Notes under the pieces: model-generated
Told to the model about the DNA's origin: nothing
The model's database searches: none
Seen by the model: the letters and a program-made list of their open reading frames with translations, nothing else
From: Capsicum annuum
Taxonomy: Eukaryota > Streptophyta > Magnoliopsida > Solanales > Solanaceae
Length of the DNA stretch: 64,000 nucleotides
Reading direction: 5' to 3'
NCBI RefSeq assembly: GCF_002878395.1
Contig: NC_061118.1
Span: 86,823,866-86,887,865 of the forward strand
In this document: piece by piece, positions 24,323-37,159 of the stretch
Numbering within the stretch: position 1 is the first letter of the stretch
Layout of the letters: each line of letters begins with the position of its first letter
Program-made: the position numbers and the translations under genes

Positions 24323-24539
24323 AACTTTGTATTTGAGTAAAAGGTTCAAAATTTCCTAGGGTATCTGAAAGCCGCATTATGTAGAGTCTTATTTATGGAT
24401 GTGAAGCGTGCCACATATATGGGTGAGAGACTACAAAATATTTTAGAAAAATCTTAATTTTTCAATATTCATGTCGTTCTATGAAGTGAAAGTTCTATTA
24501 AACTTCTTTTTCTAACTAATCCTCTACCTATTTAAAAAA
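24323..24539 (+). other. TE6 primer site and leader
   Basis: TTTGTATTTGAG at 24326-24337 corresponds in position to the tRNA-Met site TTGGTATCAGAG but is strongly decayed. The leader up to the gag ATG contains 'tatgtagagtctta' and 'gagagactacaa', also seen in the TE2 leader. Confidence 0.6.
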
Positions 24540-25640
24540 ATGCCTCCTAGAATGGCTAATGGAAGGAGGAATAGGGACCAGCTAGCACCACCACCTATTC
24601 TCAAAGACCCTCCAAATGAGAAGGTCTCTCATTCTAAATTCAGGGTTGCTTTCATAAAATTGGCCCAATATATGGCTACTCAGAATAACCAGTAAGTTAT
24701 TTCCCCAGCCAAACTAGTAGCCAATAAGACTGTAACTAGGATTTAAGACTTCACTCAGATGAATCTCCCGATGTTCTTTTATCTACGCCTGAGGAAGATC
24801 CCCAAGAATTTTTGGATAGTGTGTGTAAGGTGAATGAGATCATGGGTGTCACCTCAAGTAAAAGTAAGGATTTAACATCTTACCAATTTCAAAGGGTGGC
24901 TCACACCTCGGTTAAACTGTGAAAGTAGGATAGAGATGTTGATACATGACATGTAGAGTGGGACGAGTTTGCTATTGCTTTTTTGGATAAGTTATTCCAA
25001 CTTTAGTTAAGGAAAGCCAAAGTGCAAGAGTTCATCAACTTGAATCAGGGTAACATGAGTGTTAAAAGGAGTATTCACTCAAGTTTACTCAGTTAGCAAG
25101 GTATGCTCCAAATATGGTAGTGATTCTAGTGCCTAAATAAGCAAGTTTGTATTTGATGTTTCTAACAATATGGTTAAGAATTATAGGAAAACTTTGTTAA
25201 TTAAGGAGATAGACCTCTCTAAATTGATGGTTCATGCTTAGTACATTAAGAAAGAAAAGATGAAGGAGAAGGAAAGGTAAAATAAGAAAGTCAAGACCAA
25301 TAGTTTTAATTTCTCTCAGTAGAGGTTAGAGGGTGGAAAACATTCTCAATTCAGCCTAAAATATACAGCCCCTATACCATCGTCTACTAGTTCTCCAATA
25401 TCTAAGTTCAGATAAGATGCTCCTGATAGAGCACCAAGATCTAAGTCTCAGGGGAGTGTGATTAAGGGTTGCACCAACCCAGTTTGCAAGAGATTTGGTA
25501 AGAACCATAAGGGTGAGTAGATGGTGGGTAGTGATGTTTTTTTTGGGTTAAGCGAGACAGGCCAAAAGATAAAGGATTGCCCAAAGAGTATGTGGAGGGG
25601 TAGAAATGATCATTAGTAGGGCCAGACTAACTCCTCATTA
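24540..25640 (+). pseudogene. TE6 gag remnant
   Basis: The ATG at 24540 opens MPPRMANGRRNRDQLAPP, a standard start for Tekay gag and close to that of TE1. Further blocks in changing frames include MNLPMFFYLRL, LIKEIDLSKLMVHA and KGCTNPVCKRFGKNHKGE. The zinc-knuckle zone reads VFFGLSETGQKIKDCP, where Cys and His positions are lost except the last Cys. Gag would form the capsid; this copy cannot bind RNA through its knuckle and has many stops. Confidence 0.8.
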
Positions 25641-28600
25641 GTTCTAACATGTCACTCGACCTAGTAAGGTGCTATTTTTAGTGAAACCAGTGGACAACAT
25701 TAGAGTCGAATTTATGTCCATCAAAATCTGTTGGATTAGAAGGGTTCTCCTGATGTGGTTATTGGTATGTTGCATGTTTATCACCTTTTTATGTATGTAT
25801 TATTAGACCCTAGAGCCACACTTTCTTTCATGACTCCTTATATAGTAGTAAACTTTGGTGTTAATCCTGAAATCCTAGTAAAACCCTTTTCAGCTTCTAC
25901 TCCAGTTGGTAGTTCCTAGACGGGTATACAAAAATTGGTCAATCACAGTATCCCAAAAGGTCACCTCAGTTGATCTCGTAGATTTAGAGATGACTAACTT
26001 TAATTCTATTCTTGGCATGGATTGGCTCCACTTTTGTTACACCTCAGTTGTTGTAGGAACAGAGTAGTCTAATTTCAATTTCCTAATAAGCCAGTCTTAG
26101 AATGGAGGGGTAGCACCTCAGTGTCTATAGGTCAATTTGTCTACTACATTAAGGTGAGAAAAATAATTTCTAAAGGGTGCATATATCATCTTGTTTGATT
26201 CAAGGAGTCAAGTTTTGAGATCCTGAGTCTTGAGTCAGTTCTAGTAGTGAATGAGTTTCCATAAGTATTTACTAAAGATTTGCTAGGAGTTCCTCCCAAA
26301 AAGGTAATTAACTTTGAAATAGATCTCCTTCCAGATACCCAACATATTTAAATTCCACCTTACAGAATTGCTCCAACTGAGCTTAAAGTATTGAAAAAAT
26401 AGTTGAAAGATATCCTAGATAAGTATTTCATCAGACCTAGTATCTTTCCATGGGGTGCTCAAGTTTATCATGTCGTCACTTCAAATTTATAGTTATGTCT
26501 TTTGTTCTATCAAATGCTCTTACAAATTTTATGGACTTAATTAATAGCTCGTTCAAGCAGTATTTGGACATGTTTATCATAGTCATCATAGATGGTATCT
26601 CGTTTGTTCCCGTAGTAAGAGTGAGCATACAGACCATTAAGGGATTATTTTTTAGACTCTCAAAGATCATCAGTTATTTTCTAAGTTTAATAATTGTGAA
26701 TTTTTGTTGAAATTAGTAGCTTTCCTTGATCATATTATTTTTGTTGAAGGCATTTGAGTTGATCCTCAAAAGATCAAAGTAGTAAGTAACTGGCCTAGGC
26801 CTATATCTTTTTTTAATATCAGGAGTTTCTTGGGTTTATCCAGTTACTATAGACGGTTTGTTAAAGGATTTTCTTCTATTGCCTCTCCCATGAATGGATT
26901 TCCTTATAAAAAGGTAAATTTTAGTGGTCAGATTCTTGTATGAAGAGTTTTCAGGAGTTGAATACTCGACTAACATCTACTCTAGTTTTGACTCTACCAG
27001 AGGGTTTGGAAAGTTTTATGGTATATTGTGATGCTTCTAAATTTTGTCTTGTTTGTGTGTTGATGCATCAGGTAAGGTTATAACATATGCCTCTAGACAT
27101 CACAAACCTTATAAGAAGAACTACCCTAATCATAATCTTAAGTTGGAAGCAATTTTGCCTTAAATATTTAAAGGCATTAACTTTATGGAGTTTATGTTGA
27201 TGTGTTCACTGATCTCGTGATTTTACAAAATGTGTTCACTCAGAAAGTTCTAAATCTTCTTCAGAGAAGGTAGCTAAAATTGTTAAAAAACAATGATATG
27301 AGTGCATTGTATCCCCAAGTAAGGCCAATGTTGTGGTTGATGCCCTTTGAATATTATCTATAGAAAGTGTTGCCCACGTTGAAAATGAAATAAAGGATCT
27401 AGTTCGTGAGGTTTATCAACTTTCTAGGTGGGGATTTTGGTTTGTTGATTTGGCAAAGGTTATGTATGAGTTCAAAATGGTTTAAAATCATCCTTGGTTG
27501 TAGCGGTAAAGGAAAAGCAAGATTTTGATCTAATTTTTCTGAAAATGAAAGAGGCAATTCAGCATCAGAAGGTTGAGATTTTCTCCCAAGAAGGAGATGG
27601 TGTCCTTTACTAGGGCAGATTATGTGTTTAGAATATGGATGATTTGAGGTAGTGGATGTCAGTAGAGGCTTATGGTTCTCTATATTCAATTCACCCAGGA
27701 GACACTAAGATGTACCGCAATTTATGAAAAGTCTATGGTTGAATGGTATAAAGAAGGATATTGCAGAATTTAAAGCTAAGTATCCAAATTGCCAGTAGTT
27801 TAAGGTTGAGCCCCAGAGTCCTAGTGGTATGCTTCAGGAGTTCAACATCCCTACTTGGAAGTGGAAAGTGGTGAATATGGACTTCATCATAGAGTTGCCT
27901 TATACTCGTCATCAGTAAGACTTTAGTTGGGTTGTTGTGGATCAAATCACTAAGCTAGCTTATTTTTTGCAAGTTAATAATTCAAATTCAAATGAAGATT
28001 ATGCTTGACTCTATCTTAGGGAATTGGTGAAGTTGTATGGATACCCTTTGACCATTATTTCATATAGAGGTACCCAGTTTACCTCTTGGTTTTAGAAGGA
28101 ATCTCAAAAGGGTTTTGGTACCCTAGTTAATCTTAGTACAACTTTCACCTGCAAATATATAGGACCACTCAAAATTTAGATAACATATTGAGAGCTTGTG
28201 TAATTAATTTCAAGTATAGTTGGGATGATCACTTGCCATTGATAAAGTTTGTTAGATAACAACTATCACTACAGTATTCATATGGCCCCATTAGAAGATC
28301 TTTAAGGTGGAAGATGTAGATCTCCAATCGGTTGGTTTAAGAATGGTAAAGTTGCATTGATATGACCAAATTTAGTGCATGAGGTGATAGAGAAGGTTTA
28401 GCTAACTAGAGAATAGCTAAAAATGGCCTAAAGCTATCAAAAATCCTATACATATGTGAGAAGGATGAAGTTTGAGTTTGATGTTAGTGATACTGTTTAC
28501 TTGAAAATTTAGCCCATGAAATTGGTGAAGGGATTTGGTGAGAAAGGAAAGCTCAGTTCCCGTTATGTTGGTCCCTATTAAATTTTGAGATGGTATAGGA

Positions 28601-28917
28601 AGGAGACCTATGAACTGGAATTGCGTACATCATTGGTATCAGTGTATCAATTTTTTTATGTCTCTTTATTGAAGAACTATATTAGTAATCCAGCCTCAGC
28701 ATCCCTTTTAGAAAGGATTGGCATGGAAAATAGCCTCTCTCATAAAGAGGTCCCAGTTGAGATCATTGATCACTAGGTTCACAGGTTGAGGAATAAAAAG
28801 GTCTCTTTCATAAAGGTTCTATGGAGAAATCAATTAGTTGAGGGAGCTACTTGGGAAGCAGAAGCAGATATGATACCAAGTACGCCTATCTCCTCTTCAA
28901 ACCCAGTTCTATATTGA
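25641..28917 (+). pseudogene. TE6 pol remnant with RT deletion and integrase tail
   Basis: Protease: YVLLDPRATLSFMTPYIV near 25790 keeps the Asp. RT starts in the 26300s (IPPYRIAPTELKVLKK, FIRPSIFPWGA) and then jumps to FKFIVMSFVLSNALTNFMD (26480-26540). About 70-75 residues, including the first catalytic Asp, are missing, and the box reads IIDGI instead of FIDDI. The RNase H zone lies at 26930-27360. Integrase keeps the first Asp in NMDFIIELP (about 27876), but the second is Tyr in SYRGTQF (about 28050). The tail ends with VEGATWEAEADM and a stop at 28917, a chromodomain-like C-terminus expected to have steered insertion to heterochromatin. Confidence 0.8.
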
Positions 28918-29131
28918 GGTAATAGTTTACCTAAATTAATTAATTCTTGTATTTTTATCTGAGCCATCAAGCCATCTTCATGTCATAACATGCACTCGTG
29001 AGTTCAGTTCAGTTTATGCATCAACTATAAATTCAAATATTGGTTCATGATTCAACTTGTAAGTGTTCAGTGCAAAATTTTAGCTTTTCCCTAGTCTCAC
29101 AGCTTAGTCAGTTTCACACAAGGATAAATGA

Positions 29132-29148
29132 TCTTAAGAGGGAGATAT
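29132..29148 (+). other. TE6 polypurine tract
   Basis: The purine-rich 'cttaagagggagatat' lies directly before the TGTAATACC start of the 3' LTR, the expected primer for plus-strand synthesis. The 215 bases between the pol stop and this tract show no gene. Confidence 0.7.
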
Positions 29149-30786
29149 TGTAATACCTCAAAGGTTTTAGATCTAGACTCATATAAAGGTAGGCCATTAA
29201 ATTAGCTCTCCAATTCCATGGGTCTCTCTTAATCCAATGTCATGGAAAAAGTTAGGGAAAAATTTCCTAAGGGTATGTCTAACTGCCAGTGACAATAACT
29301 CTGGCAATGAATCATTACTTGGCATAATGAGTCATTATGTATCAGTCATTGCCATTTCATTAAGGGTCTTAGATATTGTCATAGTGGCAACAAGTCTGAC
29401 TCATGTATCTTTATGAGTTGGGTCTCAAATATTGCTCAAGAACTCTTAGATTCTCAAGAAATATTCCTTTCTCCTTGAACTGGGTTCCAAGTTAAATATG
29501 AGTTTCCTTGCTCTCATTAGTTTATGCGTGTAATTAAACCATGAATATGTGCTTTCCTCGAGATTAGTGATTCCCCATGTTCAAAATCATGAATTTCCCC
29601 ATCATGACAAGTTGATGAGTTTGTTGGTTTTAAATTGTACAATTTTTGAATCATGTTCCATTAATACCATCATGATCAATTGCATTAGTCAAAGTTGGGA
29701 TTATGAACACCTGATACATAGAAGTTAAACATATATAAATTTGTATGCTCTTGAGAATTCCATACTATTCATGTAGTGTTATTTTCAGTATACCATGACT
29801 TGAGCATAAAAGTTATTAGTGCGTGTTCAATTTTTACTTTAGTATTATTTAGTTGGAGTACTACTGAGCACCAGTGAACACAGTGATAATGAATTCCCTA
29901 TTAATTAGGAATGAGACCATTTGTAGCAATCCCTAGGTTCTAGAATTACGACTCTATTATAGGTTATAAGGGGTCCCCCAATAGTAGAGATATCATACCC
30001 TAGCCCTTTAGGACATCAATTTAGTAGATGCACATTAGCCAGTGTTGGTACCCTTGGCAAGGTATTGACACTCTTCAAACTGGGATTATAATTTGGACCC
30101 TGATTTATTGAGATTGGGGTATGTCAATTATTGTTAGCTAGCATTGTCCTTAGTTTGATTGTTAGTTTATGTTCAATCCAGGTTTTCTTGACCAAGTGTT
30201 AAGTATTCAGTTTATCCAACACATAATTGTACTTTGTCCTACATTCATTTTACATGTTCATGCATTCGTGTTTAGTTTATATATACTAGTTAGTCTCCCA
30301 TCTTGCATGCTCATTACATTTAAAGTACTGATCGTATACATCTTTGCACTTTATTGTCTCATAATATAGGTTTGGACACTTAGTACTCGCACATCTCTTA
30401 GCACATCCTCGTACCACCCTTTTACAGTCTTGGTGGATCCTTATCATTCGAGGACTAGTTATTAGTTGTTTATTTTCAGTACTTTTTTTACTTCACTCAA
30501 TCAAAGTTAGTTAGGGGTTTATCCCATCAACTCCTTATCGGTAGAGGTCTTCAGGCATATGTCTAGGTTTTTAGTATTGTTTTGAGTAAGACATGCTTAT
30601 TTCAAGCCTTGGATTATGTCCCATACTTTATTATTATTATTTCATTAGTTATTTTTATTTTATTTTCTACCCAGTTTGCTATTATCATTAAAAATTATTG
30701 TTTTATCCCAGGCCATGGGTTAGCTTAGGATCATTTATGATACTAATCACCATGTTATGAGTTGGGGGTAGTTATGGGTCGTGACA
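29149..30786 (+). repeat. TE6 3' LTR (complete)
   Basis: It runs TGTAATACC...GGGTCGTGACA, 1638 bp, with a polypurine tract before and TE2 gag sequence after. The first part holds several 'aatgagtcattat' and 'tatgagttggg' words (29310-29420). Its last 1020 bases pair with the truncated 5' copy. Confidence 0.85.
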
Positions 30787-31890
30787 CCCTATGTATGGAT
30801 TCTCAACCTGCTAGACTAACTATTTCTCTAGTTGCTTTTAGTATAGTTATATTTTTTATGATCATGAGAGGTTTGAGAAATTTATTTTCTTATGTCCTCC
30901 AATGTTTAGCAGTGCTATTAGCGAGGATGTCGATGAGTTTTTGGTTTATTGCAATGAGAAGTTACATAATTTTTTATCCCTTGAGTCTCATGGGGTTACT
31001 TATACTACCTATCAATTAATGTATGTGGCAGGTATTAGTAGAGGTCATATGCTAGTTATAGACTTTTGAGTTAGCTTTTTATAAGTTGGACTTAATTTTC
31101 CAAGGTTATCTTGTAGAGATGTATGTCATAAAGTTTGAGAGATCAAATGCATAATGAGTTTGACCACTTGGAGAAAGACTTTATAATTGTTACAATATAT
31201 GAGGCTCATTTTCACACTTTATGCAGGTATATAGCCACTGGCATCTCTACCCAGTCTTAGTGGATTTGAAAGTTTATATAGGATTTTATGGTACTTATTA
31301 GTTGGCTATAACTTAAATGGTAATTTTAGGGGTAGGGTAATAAGGTACTTATTAGTTGGCTACAAATCAGATGGTAATTTAAGGGCTTATATCTAGGGTA
31401 TTATTGAGCATGCCAAGATGATTAAATCCATTATCTAAGCTTATTAGGAAGGCACCAGGAAGGTGAGTCATCATAATTAGTTTAGTGGATATGCCTCCTG
31501 ATCTAGAGATTTCTCTAGTAGAGATTCCTGTGGTTATTATGGTAGGTTGATTCAGGCCCCTTTGTATAGATAAAGCGGTAAACCTTTAGGTTTAGCAACT
31601 TTGAGTAGCAAGACATTTAGGTAGGGTGGTCATTCTAGTTCAGTCGTACCTCCTCATATCAAGTCAGGACTCAGGGGATGTTTTGTATGTGATAAGTTTG
31701 GCTATGTGGCCAAGGAATTCCCTTAGTATGTTTTTAGACCTATTTATTTATCTACAGTAAGAGGTTGTTTATAGAGTGGTAGGGGTGATGATAGAGGTGC
31801 TCGAGGTAGAGGTAGAGGTACCCCTGATGATAGTTGAATGGTTACTCAGTCTAGGAGAGTATATGGTTAGTTATATGCTATACTTGCTAG
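30787..31890 (+). pseudogene. TE2 gag core and zinc-knuckle remnant
   Basis: Blocks in shifting frames match chromovirus gag: DHERFEKFIFLCPPMFSS and SEDVDEFLVYCNEKLHNF (about 30870-30975), ESHGVTYTTYQL (about 30980-31020), and RDQMHNEFDHLEKDF near 31150. The knuckle near 31677-31725 reads GCFVCDKFGYVAKEFP: the first two Cys remain, His is Tyr and the last Cys is Phe. Arg/Gly-rich sequence follows (RGARGRGRGTPDDS). Many stops; no product expected. Confidence 0.75.
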
Positions 31891-34800
31891 ACCTGAGGCA
31901 GAGGACATTGATGTTATTATTATAGGTATCATCCCAATTTTCTACAGATCTACTTTTGTGTTATTTGACCATATGCTTACTTTTTTTTTATATTTCTACA
32001 TATTTTGTTTTTGGTTTTTGTGTTGTATGTGAGCATCTTATTCCTCTTCATATCTCTATCCTCATAGGTAATTCTTTAGTGGTGGATTAAGTATACTAAT
32101 CCTATGTGGTTAACTTTACAGGTAGTAAGACTTGGGTAGATTTAGTTGTCCTAGATATAGTTGATTTTGATGTTATCTTGGGTATGGATTGGTTAGCTCC
32201 TTGTTATTCTATTTTCTACTAATATGCCAAGACTATGAGCTTAGCTATGCCTAGTATGCTAAGGTTATCTTGAATGGGTATTCTTAATTTATGTTCAAAG
32301 GGTGTTATATCTTTACTGCATACTTGTCACATAATAGAGAACGTGTTTGTCTTATTTAGCTCATATCTATAATACTAGTGTTGCCTTGCCGCTTTCTATG
32401 GATTTTTTTTGAGTTATTCACAAGTTCTTGGATGTGTTTGCTACAAATTTACTTGGTATTCCTCTGGATTATGATATTGATTTTTCTATTAATAGGGAAC
32501 CAGGAGTAAATTTCATTTTTATTCACCCTGTAGGATGGGCCCGATGGAGTTTTAGGAGTTAAAAGAGTAGTTACAAGATTTATTAGGCAAGGGATTTATT
32601 AGACCTAATGTATCTTCATATGGTGCACCGATCTTGTTTGTAAAGAAGAAAAATTACTTTATACGTATGTTTATTGATTATAGGTAGTTGAAAATAGTGA
32701 AGGCTTAGAACAAGTATCTTTTTCCTCATATTGATGATCTTTTTGACCAATAATAGGGATCTATGGTATTCTCCAAGATTGATTTGAGATCTGAGAATCA
32801 TCAGTTGAAGATTAGAGCCTTGGATATTTTAATGAGAACTCGATATGGTCATTATGATTTCTTAGTCAAGTCTTTTGGATTGACCAATTCCCTAACAACA
32901 TTCATGGAGTTTATGAACTATGTGTTTTGGCCATATCCCAACTCCTTTATGGTTGTATTTATAGATGACATCTTGGTTTCTTACAAGAGTGAGATCGACT
33001 ATGTGAAGCATTTGAGGATTATACTTTAGAGGTTTCATGATGAGAAGTTGTATAATAAGTTTTCTAAATATGAGTTTTTTTTAGATTCTATCTCTATCTT
33101 AGGTAATATGGTGACTAAAGATGGTATTATGGTTGATTCAGCCAAGATTGTGGCAATTTGTGATTGGGATAGACATACTTCTCCTACCAAAATTGGAGTT
33201 TTGTTGATTTGGTGGGTTATTATGGGCATTTTTAACGGGTTTCTCGTCTATTGTAGCTCTTTTGACAAAGTTTACTAAAAAAATAGGTTTTCAATGGTTG
33301 GATGAGTGTGAGAAGAGCTTCTAAAACTCATGGAGTTGTTAAATTTGATTCCTATCTTAACCTTACCCAAGGATGGTGTAGGTTTTACCATGTTTGGTGA
33401 TGTTTCTAATATTTGTTTGGGTGTTGTGTTGATGTACGGGGTTAAGGTAATTGCTTATTCCTCTCTCAATTGAAGCCTTATAAGAGAAATTACTCCACCC
33501 TTGATATGGAGTTTGATGCCATAGTGTTTGTGTTGAAGTTAGTTTTTGTGTTGAAGTAAAGGCATCATTACTTGTATGGAAATCCTTGTGACATTTTCTC
33601 GTATGATCATAGCCTTTTATACCTCAACAAACAACAAAATCTTAATATGAGGCATAAGTATTGGCTTTAGTTGCTTAAGTATTATGATCTAACTATTTTG
33701 TATCATCCAGGCAAGGCTAATATGGTTTAGAAGCCTTGATCTAAAAGATGACTAGTATTTGGAGTTTATCTTATCTCTTGACCTAAAAGTGTCCTTTAAC
33801 CTTAAAAGTTTAGTCTTTAGCTAACTAGGGAGTTAGGCTTGATATTTCGATACTCGAGTGTGCTCTAGCCTTTGTTGTTGCTACATCTTTCTTGATGTAA
33901 CAAATTTTAGATCACTAATTTGATGGTGATAGTTTAGGGATTATTTAGAATAAGGTGCGGAGTACTGAGGCTAGGGTGGTATCTATTATTTTAATGGATT
34001 TTAGAGGATTTAAGACAAAGTTTGTATATTACGAGTTGGTATTGGGTGAGACTGATCTTAAAGAAGGCTTCTTGTTTTGGATATTCTTTTCACCCAGGTG
34101 TGATCAAGATGTATAGTGATTTGAAGTAGTTTCACTATAAGGGTGGCATGAAGAAGAATATTATGGATTTTATAGCTTGTTGCCTATGTTGCCAGTATGT
34201 GAAGACCGATCATTATTGACTGGGTGGTTTACTTTAGATATTACCTATTCTTAAGTGGAAGTGGGAGTGGATTTACCCAATCATGATTGGTTGCATATTA
34301 CTCTTGTTGTTCTGATAGTATTTGGATAATCATTAATTGGCTGACCAAATCAACCCATTTTATCCCTATTCATATCTCATCCTGCGATGAGAAGTTACCA
34401 TGTATCTATTTCCATGAGATAGTTCATCTTTATGAGTACCCTAGTCTATTATTTCAAACAAAGGCTCAATATTCACTCCTACCTTCTTGAAGACCTTTCA
34501 ATAAGAGTTGGGTACTCTTATTGACCTTAGAACAAATTTTCACCCCCAGACCAGTGGTTAGATGGAGCTGACTATTTAGGTTTTTAAGGGTATGCTCTGT
34601 GCATGTGTGATGGACTTTGTAGGTAAGTGAGAGAAGTATTTGGCCTTGACAGAATTTGCTTTTAATAATAGCTACAATTTGTGTATTGGGATAGCCTCTT
34701 TGGAGCCGTTGCATGGTAGGTGTTGTCGATCTCCTATTTGTTGGTTTGAGTCTTCAAAGTTTAGGCCCTATGGAACCGACTTACTTCATGAGTCTTTGGT

Positions 34801-35310
34801 TAGGGTTTGGATGATTTAGGATAGACCTCAGGCAGCCTAGAGTAGGCAAAAGATTTATATGGATTGTAGGTTTTGTGCCTTAAATCTTGGGATTGGTCAT
34901 CAATTATTCCTTAATGTCTCTCTAAACGGCATGATGAGGTTTGGAAGGAGGGAAAATCTCAGCCACAGGTATATTAGAACTTTTGAGATTCTTCAGTCAG
35001 TAAGGGAGGTTGCTTATGAGTTGGACTTACCTCCAGATTTTTTAAGCCATTCATCCAGTTTTTCATGTATCTATGTTTTGGTGCTATGTTATGAATAAGT
35101 CTCATGTTCTTCATTGGGATTCATTTAATTGGATTAAAGTTGACCTTTGTTAATGATCCAGTCCTCATTTTAGTCAAAGATGTTAGGCGTTTGCATTTTA
35201 GAGATATTCCTATGGTTAAGGTTCAGTGGAGACACCATCCTATAAAAGAGGTTAATTGGGAGGTCAAGCCGACATCTGTAGATGTTACCTTCAGCTTCTC
35301 AACGATTTAG
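31891..35310 (+). pseudogene. TE2 pol remnant: protease, RT, RNase H, integrase, chromodomain-like tail
   Basis: The protease end reads VDFDVILGMDWLAPC (about 32160-32210). RT covers about 32520-33280 with LLGKGFIRPNVSSYGAPILFV, IDDLFDQ, VFSKIDLRSENHQLKI and VVFIDDILVSYKS (32946-32985); both catalytic aspartates remain. RNase H follows at about 33340-33740. Integrase shows a C-x2-C finger end (CCLCCQYVK, about 34170) and SIWIIINWLTKSTHF near 34310; the first catalytic Asp is not visible. The tail at 35104-35310 has ILVKDVRRLHFRD and KVQWRHHPIKEVNWEV, a chromodomain-like end. Frames change repeatedly. Confidence 0.82.
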
Positions 35311-35363
35311 GTATTTCCTTTCCTTTAAGTATGAGGAGCACTAAGTAGTGCTTTAATAGTAGA

Positions 35364-37159
35364 TGTTCTAATGACCGAGTCCTAGTGAAATTCTCTTTTA
35401 TATGTTTTGATCATTTTACCCATTCCTACAGTTGCTACATGTTGATTTTGAGTTATGGGATGGTTGTCATGGTTCCCAAGTCCTTCTAGAAAGCTTTGGG
35501 TGAGTTTGAGGTTATTTTGAGGCTTTAAGAGTCAATAGATGACCACAATCATCATTTATTGATTTGAGTAATAGATGGCAAAACGAACTGCGCCAGCAGA
35601 TCTACAAATGTCAGATTTGGATTATTAGCGGGTTTGATTCAGTTTTGAGACTTTTATATAACATTTTGACTCGTTGTTTGGAAATTAGAAAAAATGGGGT
35701 CACAGAGGTTAATTTTGTCAAAATAACTATTTTTTTTCAAAAATGTAATGATTTCATTGGATCTGAAATGTGTTTTAGTATCAATTTGCGCTATTGGTTG
35801 ATGTTCAAAGGGCCCCAAGGGTCAACAACAAATTTAGTTAAGTTGTTGGTGTGGTCAACGCATGCGGTCAATAGTCAACACATGGTCAAACGGCCTATCT
35901 TCTTTGCTGAAAACAACCCAATTTTGGGATTTTATCCCCCTTTTTCTCATTTTCACCATTTTATCATATTGTGAGCTTGGGAGGGAGATTTTGGGGAAGA
36001 TTTATTACGTAAGTTCATGCGGGTAAGTTCCTAGCTCAATTCTAAATCATTTCCTACTAATTTTGTCATTGAATTCTTCTAAATCAAAGATTTCAAAAGA
36101 GGGTTTTGGGGGTTTTCACCTAATTTGAAAATTTAATATTTCTTTGATTTTGAGTTCTGATTCTTACTCATTTTTTCTTGGATTTTCACCCATAGATCCT
36201 TTTTAATCCGAGGATTATGGTTTTCAAATAAGTTCCATTTTTACCCTTTTTGATTTTTGATTGATTTTTGGGAATTTTTCTAGTAAAGCTTGAAAAACGG
36301 TCTTTCTTCAATCTTGACCTCATTTTTAACCCATTTTCGTGTAGGTTTTCTCTTATAGCCTCCTTTAACCTTGGGGAAATGAGCTCGGTGGGTTTTCTCC
36401 TTATTTTTAACCTGGTAGTTTCAAGCTTGGTGGGTGTATATGGAAAGTCATTTGATGGCTTTCATCATTCATTCCATCCACATTGCACGTGCATACGCAT
36501 CTTATTTGAGTTTCCCTCATTTACTTGACTTGTGTTTAGTTTCTGTGTGCTTTTGTATATATATTTGTGTTGTTTCCATTTCTTTGTATTCATATATTAG
36601 AATGTTAGAGAAGATGGTGTGAGCTACCATTTGGGAATTTCTGTTACAAGTTCGTGCTCATAGTATTTTTTTTAATTTTATTTCCTACTTTGGTAAGTCG
36701 GTCAATGATACCGACTGAGTACAAGTGGAACGTACTCACCCCTACCATCCTCTTTAGTGTAGATCTAAGTACGTGTATTAAATGTGAAGGATGATCGTTT
36801 TGGGATTTTGGAGCGGTTTTCGAGGTACTGGGTGGTTTAGGGTTTTCAGAGCCGACACTGGACCTACTTTTATCTTACTTTATGTCTTTATTTAATTTTC
36901 TGATACCGATATGAATCTAAGATTCTTTTATGTACTAGATGCTCTTATACTTTGACACCAAATTTTTGGGATTTATGAGATTTCTCTTATACTTTGGTTT
37001 TAAATATGTTTCGTATTGGCTTGACTTTTCTTTAGAAGTCTCACAATTGGGTTAGATTATTATCGATTTTGCTTTTCCCTTATCAGTTTGGGTGATTGGC
37101 TTACTTATCAAGGATCAGCCATGATAAGTGTCATCTTGACCCATTTTTAGGTCATGATA
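35364..37159 (+). repeat. TE2 3' LTR (complete)
   Basis: It begins TGTTCTAATGACC, preceded by the purine-biased 'ttaatagtaga', and ends near ...TTAGGTCATGATA, a variant of the TGACA end. Length is 1796 bp. Its terminal 740 bases pair with 6225-6982. The open frame at 35564-35974 inside it has no protein-family features and is treated as chance. Confidence 0.75.

Larger units (their letters stand above)
23301..30786 (+). mobile_element. TE6: Tekay/Del-like chromovirus, 5'-truncated
   Basis: Plus-strand order: truncated 5' LTR (23301-24322), degraded primer site, gag from 24540, protease, RT, RNase H, integrase with chromodomain-like tail ending at 28917, polypurine tract, and a full 3' LTR (29149-30786). 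Stops and deletions make it inactive. The 5' LTR lacks its first ~600 bases, replaced by TE5 in inverse orientation, so the left target duplication is gone. The right flank begins CCCTA, inside TE2 gag. Confidence 0.85.
30787..37159 (+). mobile_element. TE2 right block: gag core, pol and 3' LTR
   Basis: It begins inside gag, directly against the TE6 LTR end, and continues through zinc knuckle, protease, RT, RNase H, integrase and chromodomain-like tail to an LTR at 35364-37159. That LTR is the same family as the 5' LTR remnant at 6225-6982, followed there by leader and gag N-terminus. The simplest reading is one element split by about 23 kb of later insertions. The left junction is not clean enough to prove this. 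Confidence 0.6.

Noticed and set aside
35564..35974. 136-codon plus-strand frame
   Set aside because: Lies wholly within the TE2 3' LTR and has no domain or codon pattern suggesting a gene.
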